A stretch of DNA of 64,000 nt from Gammaproteobacteria bacterium TMED78 (GTDB lineage Bacteria; Pseudomonadota; Gammaproteobacteria; Steroidobacterales; Rariloculaceae): the NCBI GenBank assembly GCA_002171615.1, contig NHEF01000010.1, positions 219,017 to 283,016 on the forward strand, in the 5' to 3' direction. Shown here one piece after another: positions 9,165-19,174 of this stretch. Below the pieces are notes generated by a model. The model was not told the DNA's origin and made no database searches. It was given only the letters and a program-made list of their open reading frames with translations. The translations under genes and the position numbers were made by a program. The stretch's first letter is position 1; every line of letters begins with the position of its first letter.

Positions 9165-10118
9165 TTAGGCAGAAGGTAAATTATCAATAACCTCCTCCAT
9201 TCTTCTAAGGGTAGATTGATCTGGTAATACGCCTCTACCTGCACCAAGATTATCTAACATATTTACTGGCTTGCTAGTGCTAGGGGTAATAACCGTAACT
9301 GCTGGATTAGCAGCTATATACTTTAAAAAGAATTGAGCCCAAGTATTAGCTTGAAATTCTTTCCCCCAGTCTGGAACTGATTGCCCTCTAACTCTAGACC
9401 AAAGCCTTGAGCGACCAAATGGTAAATAAACCATAACGGCTACTCCATAATCAGCAGCGGCTGGGATAAGATAGTCAGCGGCATCTCTATCGTCTATTGC
9501 ATAATCAATACCAATAAAATCAATCTCTTGATTTTTCATAATATCAACTGCTTCTTGGTATCTCCTAGATGCTGTTGTAGTAACTCCTATATACTTTACC
9601 CGTCCCTCTGATTTTATATCCTTAAGTATTCCTAGTTGGGTAGGAACATCTGCCAAATTATGAACTTGAATTAAATCAATAGGATTCTTACCTATTGCAT
9701 TAAATGAGCGTTCAATCTGTGCCCTTGCGTCCTGGGGATTAACTGGAGAGGAGCTACCTCTTGGCTGAACATTGACTTTTGTGGCCCAAAAAACCTTATC
9801 AACCGCATTCAATTCATTAACAACTTGGCCTGCTACCTCTTCAGAAGCTCCTGCTGCATAACTTGGAGCAGTATCAAAAACTGTACCGCCATTATCTATA
9901 AGAGCACTCATTACTGATCTCACGGTATCAAATTCTTCTGCACGCGCCATGGAAGAAAAATTAGCTGAACTACCAAGACCTATAATAGGAATAAACTCAC
10001 CAGTAGAAGGTATTGCTCTTCTAATTAAAGGTTCTGATTGAGCTAGGATTATATTAGGCAAAAGATATGAAATCCCCGAAAAGGCTCCATACTTCAATAT
10101 TTCTCGTCTACTAGTCAC
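9165..10118 (-). CDS. Aldo/keto reductase with Tat signal
   Basis: N-terminal SRREILKYGAFSG; AKR motifs DTAPSYAAGASEEVAG, IDLIQVHN. Confidence 0.9.
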   Translation of the reverse strand: MTSRREILKYGAFSGISYLLPNIILAQSEPLIRRAIPSTGEFIPIIGLGSSANFSSMARAEEFDTVRSVMSALIDNGGTVFDTAPSYAAGASEEVAGQVVNELNAVDKVFWATKVNVQPRGSSSPVNPQDARAQIERSFNAIGKNPIDLIQVHNLADVPTQLGILKDIKSEGRVKYIGVTTTASRRYQEAVDIMKNQEIDFIGIDYAIDDRDAADYLIPAAADYGVAVMVYLPFGRSRLWSRVRGQSVPDWGKEFQANTWAQFFLKYIAANPAVTVITPSTSKPVNMLDNLGAGRGVLPDQSTLRRMEEVIDNLPSA

Positions 10119-10220
10119 TACTCTCTCCTAAAGAATAAATTAAGATATAATTATAAATTACAATAATTTAAAAAAAAATGATAGTGTAGATCTAAATTAT
10201 AATTTTTTCATATATTTACA

Positions 10221-11000
10221 ATGCATAAACCTAATAATATTACAATTAGTCTATTTTTTTCGCTTTTACTTACTGTGACTAAGTTAACTCCTCAAGTGCT
10301 AAATGAATATATTGAAAATTGGAATGTGGAAATCATAAAAACTATCCCTCATGATGACTCTGCTTTCACTCAAGGATTGGTCATACATAATAATTATTTA
10401 TTCGAAAGTACCGGCCAGTATGGAAAATCTTCTATAAGAAAAATAGATATAAATTCTGGAAAAATAATAAAATTCATGGCGCTTGATCGCTCGTACTTCG
10501 CTGAAGGGATAGCCATAAAAAACAATAACTTAGTTCAACTAACCTGGAAAAATCAACAAGGATTCGTATATGATCTAAATACTTTTGAACTAATAGAGTC
10601 CTTTAGTTATGAAGGAGAAGGATGGGGAATCACTAGTAACAAAAATGAACTTATAATTAGCAATGGATCAGAAATAATTAGCTTTTACAATTCAGAATCG
10701 TACGAGAAAATTAAAGATATCACTGTTACAGAAAATTTAAATCTAATAAAAGGTATAAACGAGCTAGAATATATTAATAATGAGATTTGGGCTAATATTT
10801 GGTATAAAGATAGTATTGCTAGAATTTCTCCTCTCACAGGCAATATTATTGGCTGGATAAATTTAGAAAATTTATACCCTAAAGAAAAAAGATCACCAGA
10901 AGATGTACTAAATGGTATAGCGTACGATATAAATAAAAATGAATTATTTGTTACTGGTAAGAACTGGCCATATATTTTTCAAATAAAAATAATAAAATAA
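10221..11000 (+). CDS. Glutaminyl-peptide cyclotransferase (glutamine cyclotransferase family)
   Basis: HDDSAFTQGLVI, LFESTGQYGKSSIRKID, LNGIAYD...LFVTGKNWPYIFQIKI. Confidence 0.92.
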   Translation: MHKPNNITISLFFSLLLTVTKLTPQVLNEYIENWNVEIIKTIPHDDSAFTQGLVIHNNYLFESTGQYGKSSIRKIDINSGKIIKFMALDRSYFAEGIAIKNNNLVQLTWKNQQGFVYDLNTFELIESFSYEGEGWGITSNKNELIISNGSEIISFYNSESYEKIKDITVTENLNLIKGINELEYINNEIWANIWYKDSIARISPLTGNIIGWINLENLYPKEKRSPEDVLNGIAYDINKNELFVTGKNWPYIFQIKIIK

Positions 11001-11029
11001 TTATTAAAGAGATCCTCTAGATAATAAGC

Positions 11030-12403
11030 CTAAGCACCATAAACAATCGAGGGTAGCCATGTTGCCAGTTGAGGGAAAAAAGATAAAATGATTAAAGCTA
11101 ATATCTGTATTAAAACGAAAGGTATTACCCCTCTATATATTGATATTGTTTCTACGCTCTCAGGAGCTACTCCTCTTAAGTAAAAAAGTGCAAAACCAAA
11201 TGGGGGCGTAAGAAATGAAGTTTGTAAATTAATAGCTATCATCACACCTAACCAAATCGGATCAACGCCCATTGTCAGCAATATTGGTCCAATTATTGGA
11301 ACCACAACAAAAGTGATTTCAATAAAATCAAGAATAAACCCTAGAAGAAACATTAGTAACATTACTACTAACATAACACCAAAAATACCACCTGGAAGAC
11401 TAATTAAAAGATCGTGAACTAATCTATCGCCACCATACCCACGAAAAACCAAAGAGAAGAGCGAGGCACCTATTAGTATTAAGAAGACCATACTACTTAT
11501 TCTGACAGTACTTTGAGTAACTGCTAGGAGCTTACTGAATGAAAAAACATTCATTGATATAGCTAAAAAAAGTGCCCCGAAAGCTCCTACTCCAGCAGCT
11601 TCCGTTGGCGTTGCAAGACCAAAAATTATTGAACCTAATACAGATAAAATTAAAATTAAAGGAGGTAATAGAGACAATAGTAATTTATAAATACTAGCTC
11701 TCTCTTCGATAAAATCTTCATTATTAGGAATATGATTTGGTCTAAAAAAAGATACTGCAAGAATATAAGCAATATATAAAAAAACTAGTCCTAACCCTGG
11801 TATTAGAGCTCCAACAAAAAGATCTCCTACAGATACGGTATCAGGGGAGAAAATATTTTGTGATAGCTGAGCCTGACTATAGGCTGATGATAGCACATCG
11901 CCTAATAGTACAAGAATTATAGAAGGAGGGATAATTTGACCTAGAGTACCTGAAGAACAGATAATTCCTGACGCTATCTCCGGACTATAACCGCGCTTCA
12001 ACATTGTTGGTAAAGATAAAAGTCCCATAGTAACTACGGTTGCACCAACTATTCCTGTACTAGCTGCTAATAGCATACCAACTAAAGTCACGGATATGCC
12101 TAATCCTCCTTTTATTTTTCCAAATAGAACACTCAAATTAACTAGTAAGCTTTCTGCTATTTTTGCTCTTTCCATTGTGACGCCCATAAATACAAATAAA
12201 GGCACGGCCATAAGAGTTTCATTGCTCATAATTCCGAAAACTCTATTCGGCATAGTTCCTAAAAATGAACTATCAAAAACACCAAATAAACTTCCAAAAA
12301 AAGCAAACATTAAAGAAACCCCAGCTAATGAAAATGCTACTGGAAAGCCTGCTAAAAGAACAATAACAACAGAAAAAAACATAACTAAAGATATCCATTC
12401 CAT
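11030..12403 (-). CDS. dctM: TRAP transporter large permease subunit (DctM)
   Basis: Polytopic; AVPLFVFMG, GIICSSGTLGQIIPPSIILVLLGD, LQTSFLTPPFGFALFYLRG. Confidence 0.93.
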   Translation of the reverse strand: MEWISLVMFFSVVIVLLAGFPVAFSLAGVSLMFAFFGSLFGVFDSSFLGTMPNRVFGIMSNETLMAVPLFVFMGVTMERAKIAESLLVNLSVLFGKIKGGLGISVTLVGMLLAASTGIVGATVVTMGLLSLPTMLKRGYSPEIASGIICSSGTLGQIIPPSIILVLLGDVLSSAYSQAQLSQNIFSPDTVSVGDLFVGALIPGLGLVFLYIAYILAVSFFRPNHIPNNEDFIEERASIYKLLLSLLPPLILILSVLGSIIFGLATPTEAAGVGAFGALFLAISMNVFSFSKLLAVTQSTVRISSMVFLILIGASLFSLVFRGYGGDRLVHDLLISLPGGIFGVMLVVMLLMFLLGFILDFIEITFVVVPIIGPILLTMGVDPIWLGVMIAINLQTSFLTPPFGFALFYLRGVAPESVETISIYRGVIPFVLIQILALIILSFFPQLATWLPSIVYGA

Positions 12404-12405
12404 TT

Positions 12406-12936
12406 TTATGCCTTATTCTCTATGTTGCATTTAGCTAATAAAATAGAACTGCTTTTAATTATAATTACTATTGACTGAATAATAAGTGTACTAGCCATTA
12501 GTGGAATAAAACTTTTTAATATGGAATAGAAAGGAAATGGAAGTCCCCCTACTTCTCTTGAGGCCTCTCTTATCATCCAAGAAGAAGCTACATAATCCCA
12601 ACTTGAAAAAAGAGTGAACAGAGAGAATGGTATTAGGAAGAGCACTGTCCCTAGAAAATCTACCATAGCTCTTCTCTTTAAGCTCATATCTCGATAAAAA
12701 ATATCTACTCTAACATGCTCATCATATCTTAGCGTATAAGAAGCACCTAACATAAAAACAGCAGCATGCATCCATACAACGCTCTCCTGTAAGGCTATCC
12801 AGCCTATACCAAATACGTATCTAAGAACTACAATTAAAAATGTTACTAGAACCATAAATAATGTAAGCCAGGCTATAGATTTACCTATAATCTCTATGAA
12901 GCTCTCTAAATAATTTTTTATTTTATTAAGAATCAT
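12406..12936 (-). CDS. dctQ: TRAP transporter small permease subunit (DctQ)
   Basis: Four TM; WIALQESVVWMHAAVFMLGASYTLRYDEHVRVDIFY. Confidence 0.92.
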   Translation of the reverse strand: MILNKIKNYLESFIEIIGKSIAWLTLFMVLVTFLIVVLRYVFGIGWIALQESVVWMHAAVFMLGASYTLRYDEHVRVDIFYRDMSLKRRAMVDFLGTVLFLIPFSLFTLFSSWDYVASSWMIREASREVGGLPFPFYSILKSFIPLMASTLIIQSIVIIIKSSSILLAKCNIENKA

Positions 12937-13269
12937 TTAATATAATTTTTTCAGACGACTTAAAAAAACCTTCATCTCTTTAGTTGACTGAATATCCCCA
13001 TTTTTTTTTGCTATTGAAATAGCATTAGTATAAGTATCAGTTGCAGCTTCATATAATCCTAAGCTAGTCTGAGCTTTTCCTAAAAGTTTCCATGCTGCAG
13101 AATAGCTTGGATCTAATTTAATAGCTATCTCAAGATGTAAGCATGCAGACTCAAAGTCTTCTTTTTTTAGATATGAGGAAGCTATACCAAAACGTAAAAC
13201 AGCGCTATCATCTCCATCTATAAGTAAAGATTCAAGCTTCTCATGTAAGTCCATTGCTAGCTTCTCCAA
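12937..13269 (-). CDS. Tetratricopeptide repeat protein
   Basis: TPR-like helical repeats (SAAWKLLGKAQTSLGLYEAATDTYTNAISIAKKNGD). Confidence 0.75.
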   Translation of the reverse strand: MEKLAMDLHEKLESLLIDGDDSAVLRFGIASSYLKKEDFESACLHLEIAIKLDPSYSAAWKLLGKAQTSLGLYEAATDTYTNAISIAKKNGDIQSTKEMKVFLSRLKKLY

Positions 13270-14714
13270 AAAGCTGGAGTGATTAATACTAGTAGTGTAA
13301 AAATTTCTAATCTACCTAAAAGCATAGCAAATATTGTAGACCATTTACTTATTATACCTAGGCTCATAAATCCTTCCGAAACACCCCCCAAACCTGGTCC
13401 TAAATTATTTAGCGTAGCTGCTATCGCAGAAAAAGCGGTTGCCTGATCTACACCATCAGCAATAAGTATCAACATCAATATACTAAAGACAACAATATAT
13501 ACTGTAAAAAATCCCCAAATAGAGGCTAAAACTCTACTATCGACTGCCTTACTACCTAGCTTAATAGTAATAGTAGCACTAGGATGAACTAATCTCAGTA
13601 CCTCTCTTATTCCCTGCTTATACATAATAATCCATCTAATGACTTTCATTCCTCCTGCTGTTGACCCAGCACAGCCTCCTATAAAACTAGAAAAAATTAG
13701 AAGAATAGGCAATGCACCAGGCCAGAGAGAAAAGTCATCTGTAGTAAAGCCTGTTGTAGTAGCAATTGAAATTACTTGAAATAATCCATTTGATACAGTT
13801 TCACCTAATGAAGAATAATGCCCTGTTATATATAAATATAGAAGGGATATAGAAACTAAATATACTAATATCTTAAAATAAGATCTAAATTCTGCATCAA
13901 TAAAGTAATTTTTTAAGGTTTTCTGTCTCCAAGCCAGAAAATGTAGAGAAAAATTTGCTGCGGCTATAAACATAAAAAATATTGCAACTAACTCGATAGC
14001 AGTACTATTAAAATAACCTATACTTTCATCATGCGTAGAAAAACCTCCAATAGAGACTGTACTAAATGCATGGCATAGAGCATCAAAATAATTCATACCT
14101 GCTAATTTAAAAGCTATACTACAAATAATTGTGATGCCGAGATAGACATACCAAAGAGCTTTAGCTGTTTCAGTGATTCTTGGTGTAAGCTTAGAATCTT
14201 TAATAGGTCCTGGCGTTTCTGCCTTATAAAGTTGCATTCCACCAACACCAAGCATCGGTAATACAGCTACTGCTAAAACAATTATACCTAATCCTCCTAA
14301 CCATTGGAGCTGTTGTCTATAGAAAAGAATTGATTTAGGGAGAGTATCAAGACTTACTAATACAGAAGCCCCTGTTGTAGTAAGGCCAGAAACAGACTCA
14401 AAGACAGCATCAGTAAAATTCATTGCTGGAGCATTAGACAACATGAATGGAAGTGAACCAAAAAGGCTCAGGACTGCCCAAAATAAAGCAACTACAAGAA
14501 ATCCATCTCTCAAGCGAAGCTCCCTTTCTTCTTTTCTAACTGGGTACCACGTAATTAATCCAGTAAATAAGATAATAGAAAATGAAATTAAAAATATAGG
14601 CCAGACATTATCTTGGAAAAGTAGTGAAACTAAAACAGGAGACAACATGGTTATACTAAATAACATCAGTAAAAAACCAAGTACACGCTGAATTACTAAG
14701 AGATGAACGGGCAT
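13257..14714 (-). CDS. trkH: Potassium uptake protein TrkH
   Basis: GLTTTGASVL, STVSIGGFSTHD, TTTGFTTDDF, IGGCAGSTAGGMKVIR selectivity-filter repeats. Confidence 0.96.
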   Translation of the reverse strand: MPVHLLVIQRVLGFLLMLFSITMLSPVLVSLLFQDNVWPIFLISFSIILFTGLITWYPVRKEERELRLRDGFLVVALFWAVLSLFGSLPFMLSNAPAMNFTDAVFESVSGLTTTGASVLVSLDTLPKSILFYRQQLQWLGGLGIIVLAVAVLPMLGVGGMQLYKAETPGPIKDSKLTPRITETAKALWYVYLGITIICSIAFKLAGMNYFDALCHAFSTVSIGGFSTHDESIGYFNSTAIELVAIFFMFIAAANFSLHFLAWRQKTLKNYFIDAEFRSYFKILVYLVSISLLYLYITGHYSSLGETVSNGLFQVISIATTTGFTTDDFSLWPGALPILLIFSSFIGGCAGSTAGGMKVIRWIIMYKQGIREVLRLVHPSATITIKLGSKAVDSRVLASIWGFFTVYIVVFSILMLILIADGVDQATAFSAIAATLNNLGPGLGGVSEGFMSLGIISKWSTIFAMLLGRLEIFTLLVLITPAFWRS

Positions 14715-14717
14715 AGA

Positions 14718-16094
14718 CTAAAGAGTGTTTACCCCTACCTCAAATATTTTTTCTAAATCCTGCATATTATCTTTTTCGGTCATAAAAAGAATAACATGGT
14801 CATCAGGCTCAATTATTATATCATGGTGAGCCATTAAAACTTTATCACCGCGAACGATAGATCCAATAGTAACGCCCTTTGGCAAATCTATCTCTTCTAG
14901 TGATTTACCAATAACATCAGAACTTCCTGATTCACCATGAGCAACAGCCTCTATAGCCTCTGCAGCGCCTCGTCTGAGGGCATGCACCTTGACAACATCG
15001 CCTTTCCGTATGTGAGCTAAAAGTGTCCCAAGGGTTATCTGTGATGGAGAGATAGCAATATCAATTGTTCCTGCCTCTAGAAGATCAGAATAGGCAGGTC
15101 TATTAATTAAAGCAATAACTTTTCTTGCTCCTAGCCTTTTAGCTAGCATAGCTGATAGGATATTCGCTTCCTCAGAATCAGTGACTGAAATAAAAATATC
15201 TACCCGATCAATATTTTCTTCTAATAATAACTCTTCATCTGATGCATCACCATGGAGAACAATAGCCTTGTTTAATTTTTCAGAAACGATTTTTGCCTGG
15301 TTTCTATCTCTCTCGATCAACTTAACTTCATTTTTTGATTCTAATGCCTGCGCTAGTCTTAATCCTATATTGCCTCCGCCAGCTATAATAACTTTTCTTA
15401 TTGGCCTATCAAGTTTCCTCATCTGCTTTAAAACAGTCCTAATATCTTTCCTAGCAGCTATAAAAAATACCTCATCTCCTTCTCTTATTATTGTTTCGCC
15501 ATCAGGAATAATACCTTTCCCACCTCTATAAATTGCTGCAACTCTGTAATCAATATTAGGTATGAGCTCTTCCATATCTTTCAATGGGTGTCCTATTAAT
15601 GCTCCGCCTTTCCTTGCTAGAGCTGCTACTAATCTTACCTTTCCTTCAGCAAACTCCAAGACTTGAAGCGCTCCGGGAAATCGCAATAATTCAATAATGT
15701 GGTTAGTAACTAATTCTTCTGGACTAATAGGAACATCTACTGCAATAGCTTCTTTTGTAAATAATTCATCATGATCAATATACTCAGACGCTCTTATCCT
15801 GGCAATCCTTGTAGGGATATTAAATAACTTACTTGCAACTTCGCAAGCGACTATATTAACCTCATCACTATCCGTTAAGGCTATTAATATATCAGAGTCT
15901 TTAGCTCCAGCTTTTTCTAAAACCTCTGGATGAGCTCCATGGCCAACTATAGTTCTAACATCTAATCTATCTTGCAAATCTCTTAAAGAATCAAAATCTA
16001 AATCAACAATAGTTACTTCATTTGATTCCTCTTTTGCCAGGCTATAAGCAGCTGTACTTCCTACTTGGCCTGCACCTAAAATAAGAATATTCAT
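14718..16094 (-). CDS. trkA: Trk system potassium transporter TrkA
   Basis: Two RCK_N/RCK_C modules; NILILGAGQVGSTAAYSL and IIAGGGNIGLRLAQAL. Confidence 0.96.
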   Translation of the reverse strand: MNILILGAGQVGSTAAYSLAKEESNEVTIVDLDFDSLRDLQDRLDVRTIVGHGAHPEVLEKAGAKDSDILIALTDSDEVNIVACEVASKLFNIPTRIARIRASEYIDHDELFTKEAIAVDVPISPEELVTNHIIELLRFPGALQVLEFAEGKVRLVAALARKGGALIGHPLKDMEELIPNIDYRVAAIYRGGKGIIPDGETIIREGDEVFFIAARKDIRTVLKQMRKLDRPIRKVIIAGGGNIGLRLAQALESKNEVKLIERDRNQAKIVSEKLNKAIVLHGDASDEELLLEENIDRVDIFISVTDSEEANILSAMLAKRLGARKVIALINRPAYSDLLEAGTIDIAISPSQITLGTLLAHIRKGDVVKVHALRRGAAEAIEAVAHGESGSSDVIGKSLEEIDLPKGVTIGSIVRGDKVLMAHHDIIIEPDDHVILFMTEKDNMQDLEKIFEVGVNTL

Positions 16095-16109
16095 AATTCT
16101 TTAGAGACT

Positions 16110-18266
16110 CTATATAAGTTTAAGTTTCGCATATTCTAAAACTAACCATTTACATCCTTGATTATAAAAATTTACCTGAACTCTGGCCTGAGGACCTGAC
16201 CCCTCGTATGCCAAAACAACCCCCTCACCAAAATGATCATGGAAAACTCTTTGACCAAGATGCATTTGTATAGATGATTTTCTTTTATGTTCATTATTCG
16301 AAAAGGTGGCATTTGAATGCAGTGTTATAGAGTTTAGATCTTCAATAAGCTCATTGGGTATCTCACCTATAAACCTAGATGGAGCTCCAAAATTTTCAAT
16401 CCCATATATCCTTCTTTGCTGTGCATAAGTTAAGTATATTGTTTTTTTAGCCCTAGTGATACCAACGTAACAAAGTCTCCTTTCCTCTTCTAATTCTGAT
16501 TCAGTATTTATTGATCTTCTATGAGGAAATAAACCTTCCTCTAAGCCACACAAGAATATAACTGGAAACTCTAGGCCCTTTGCAGAATGAAGTGTCATAA
16601 GCTGAACACTATCTAATTCTGAATCTGCCTGGTTAGCTCCGGACTCTAAAACAGCATAAGATAAAAACTCATCTAAAGGACTTAATCCGCTCTCCTCATC
16701 ATCAAGGATAGTGCCTTCGGATGCGCTAACTAACTCTTCTAAATTTTCTACTTTTGCCTCGCCGTTTAACTGTCCTTCTCTTCCATAGTAATCTATTAGC
16801 CCACTCTGACGTATAACGTCTCTTACTTTATCTGATAATAAAAAATCTTTGGTTGATGAATCCATTCCTTCTATTAATTTAATAAAAGAAGATAAGGCGT
16901 CATTTGCTCTCTTACTTAAAACATTATCTCCAAGAATTTTTTTTGAGCTATTCCATAAAGATATATTATATTTAATAGAAAATTTCCGTATTAATTCTAT
17001 TGTCTTTAAACCAATTCCTCTAGGAGGTACATTCACAATTCTTTCAAAAGAATTATCTTCACTTCGGTTAGAAATAATCCTTAAATATGCAAGCGCATCT
17101 TTAACTTCTGCTCTCTCAAAAAAACGTAATCCCCCATAAACCCTATAAGGGATTTTATATTTTAGTAAATATTCTTCAAAAATTCTTGATTGGGCATTAG
17201 ATCTGTATAGGATAGCTATTTCAGATCTTAAATTTCCTTGATTCAAATAGTCACTAATTTTATTTATTACAAAATCTGCCTCATCTCTCTCATTCGAAGC
17301 AGAGAATATACTTACTAGGTCTCCCTTATTTGCATTTGTCCATAATTCTTTGCCTAATCTTGTAGAATTATTAGATATTATTGAATTAGCTGCGGACAAA
17401 ATATTTTTTGTAGATCTATAATTTTGCTCTAATCTAGTTATCTTAGTAGATAAAAAATTTTTATCAAAAAGTTGCATATTTTCAACTTTAGCTCCCCTCC
17501 ATTTATATATAGATTGGTCATCATCACCTACTGCAAAAATAGAATTATTATTACCAATCATAAGTCTTAAAAAATCATACTGAATAGTATTAGTATCTTG
17601 AAACTCATCTACTAGCAAATATCTAAATTTATTTTGATAATGCTCTAACAGCTCTTTATTTTCTTTTAGCGTTTCTACTGTCCTTAGGATAAGCTCAGAA
17701 AAATCTACTACTGATGAGGACTGGCATAGATGATCATAATGCTTATAAATATCAATTATTTCTGATTCATTTTCAGCTTCTGAAGAAAATATTTTATTAG
17801 CTCTTACTCCATTATCTTTTTTTCTATTTATATATGATTGAATTTCCTTTGGAGAAAAATCTTTTTCACCCTTATTTAACTCTTTAAGCGTTTTTTTAAT
17901 TATTCTTAATTGATCCAAAGAATCAATAATCTGGAAATTTTTATTTAGTCTTGCTACATCCCAATTAATTCTCAAGAATTTATGTGATAGACCATGGAAA
18001 GTTCCTATCCATAAATTCTTAGTTGGATAATTAAGAATACTCTCAATTCTCTTTTTCATTTCTAATGCTGCTTTATTTGTAAAAGTAACAATAAATAAAT
18101 TTTCTGGAGGAATCTTTTCTACTACTATAAGCCATGCAACTCTATGAACTAGAACTCTAGTTTTTCCACTGCCAGCCCCAGCAAGAACTAAAACTGAGTT
18201 AGCGTTAGTAGTTACAGCCTCTCTTTGCTGATCATTTAAATCTGAGATTATTCTCTGAGTGTCCAT
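16110..18266 (-). CDS. uvrD: DNA helicase II (UvrD/Rep superfamily)
   Basis: Walker A AGAGSGKT; VDEFQDTN; GDDDQSIYKWRGA; VQLMTLHSAKGLEFP. Confidence 0.95.
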   Translation of the reverse strand: MDTQRIISDLNDQQREAVTTNANSVLVLAGAGSGKTRVLVHRVAWLIVVEKIPPENLFIVTFTNKAALEMKKRIESILNYPTKNLWIGTFHGLSHKFLRINWDVARLNKNFQIIDSLDQLRIIKKTLKELNKGEKDFSPKEIQSYINRKKDNGVRANKIFSSEAENESEIIDIYKHYDHLCQSSSVVDFSELILRTVETLKENKELLEHYQNKFRYLLVDEFQDTNTIQYDFLRLMIGNNNSIFAVGDDDQSIYKWRGAKVENMQLFDKNFLSTKITRLEQNYRSTKNILSAANSIISNNSTRLGKELWTNANKGDLVSIFSASNERDEADFVINKISDYLNQGNLRSEIAILYRSNAQSRIFEEYLLKYKIPYRVYGGLRFFERAEVKDALAYLRIISNRSEDNSFERIVNVPPRGIGLKTIELIRKFSIKYNISLWNSSKKILGDNVLSKRANDALSSFIKLIEGMDSSTKDFLLSDKVRDVIRQSGLIDYYGREGQLNGEAKVENLEELVSASEGTILDDEESGLSPLDEFLSYAVLESGANQADSELDSVQLMTLHSAKGLEFPVIFLCGLEEGLFPHRRSINTESELEEERRLCYVGITRAKKTIYLTYAQQRRIYGIENFGAPSRFIGEIPNELIEDLNSITLHSNATFSNNEHKRKSSIQMHLGQRVFHDHFGEGVVLAYEGSGPQARVQVNFYNQGCKWLVLEYAKLKLI

Positions 18267-18285
18267 CAGAAAAAATATATAATAA

Positions 18286-19167
18286 TTACCAAGAAGGCCA
18301 AATTAATAAAATATAATGATCAACCAATAAGAAGCTGAATAAAGCTATTAGATAGTTTATAGAAAAAACAAAAACTTCCATGGGTAAATTACTATTACTA
18401 GAATATTTTAATCTAAAAACATAAAATATGAATCCTATACCTAAAAAAATACTTCCAAGTAAATATAACTCGCCTGTCATATTTAGAAAATAGGGGCATA
18501 ATGTAACTAAGAATAAAATTAAAGTATAAATAATAATATAGTTTTTTGTTAAATCAACTCCATGTGTAACTGGAAGCATTGGGATGCCAACTTTTTCATA
18601 GTCATCTTTTCTAGCTATGGCGAGTGCCCAAAAATGTGGTGGAGTCCACATGAAGATAATCAAAAATAAAAATAATGAAAATAAGCTTACCTCATCGTTA
18701 ACAGCTGCCCATCCCAATATTGGAGGAGTTGCTCCTGCCGCACCCCCTATTACTATATTTTGAGGAGTTAATCTTTTTAGGAAAACGGTATAAATAACAG
18801 CATATCCAATTAGTGATAAGAATGTGAGTACAGCAGTTAAAATATTTACATAAAATATAAGTATAAACATACCCAGAAAACCAATAAAGAGCGAAAAAAT
18901 TAATGCTTTTCTTTCGCTAATCCTTCCGCTTGGTAGAGGTCTATGGCTAGTTCTAGACATTTTCGCATCAATTCGTTGATCAAAGATGTGATTTATTGAT
19001 GCGCCTGAAGCTGCTGATAACCCTATCCCTACACTACCGAAAAAGAGAATATTAAAGGGAATAAAGCTATCTGATGCTAGTAGCATTCCAACAATCGCAG
19101 TAAATACTAAGAGTAAAACTACCTTTGGCTTAGTTAAAGCAAAAAAATCAAAAAAAGATGAAGACAT
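18286..19167 (-). CDS. cyoE: Protoheme IX farnesyltransferase (heme O synthase)
   Basis: NHIFDQRIDAKMSRTSHRPLPSGRIS; TPPHFWALAI; start moved to MSSSFFDFFALTKPK. Confidence 0.95.
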   Translation of the reverse strand: MSSSFFDFFALTKPKVVLLLVFTAIVGMLLASDSFIPFNILFFGSVGIGLSAASGASINHIFDQRIDAKMSRTSHRPLPSGRISERKALIFSLFIGFLGMFILIFYVNILTAVLTFLSLIGYAVIYTVFLKRLTPQNIVIGGAAGATPPILGWAAVNDEVSLFSLFLFLIIFMWTPPHFWALAIARKDDYEKVGIPMLPVTHGVDLTKNYIIIYTLILFLVTLCPYFLNMTGELYLLGSIFLGIGFIFYVFRLKYSSNSNLPMEVFVFSINYLIALFSFLLVDHYILLIWPSW

Positions 19168-19174
19168 TAATGAT

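Noticed and set aside
12096-17139. Plus-strand ORFs 12096-12434, 14443-14691, 15181-15531, 16849-17139
   Set aside because: Antisense shadows of dctM, trkH, trkA and uvrD; no family resemblance.
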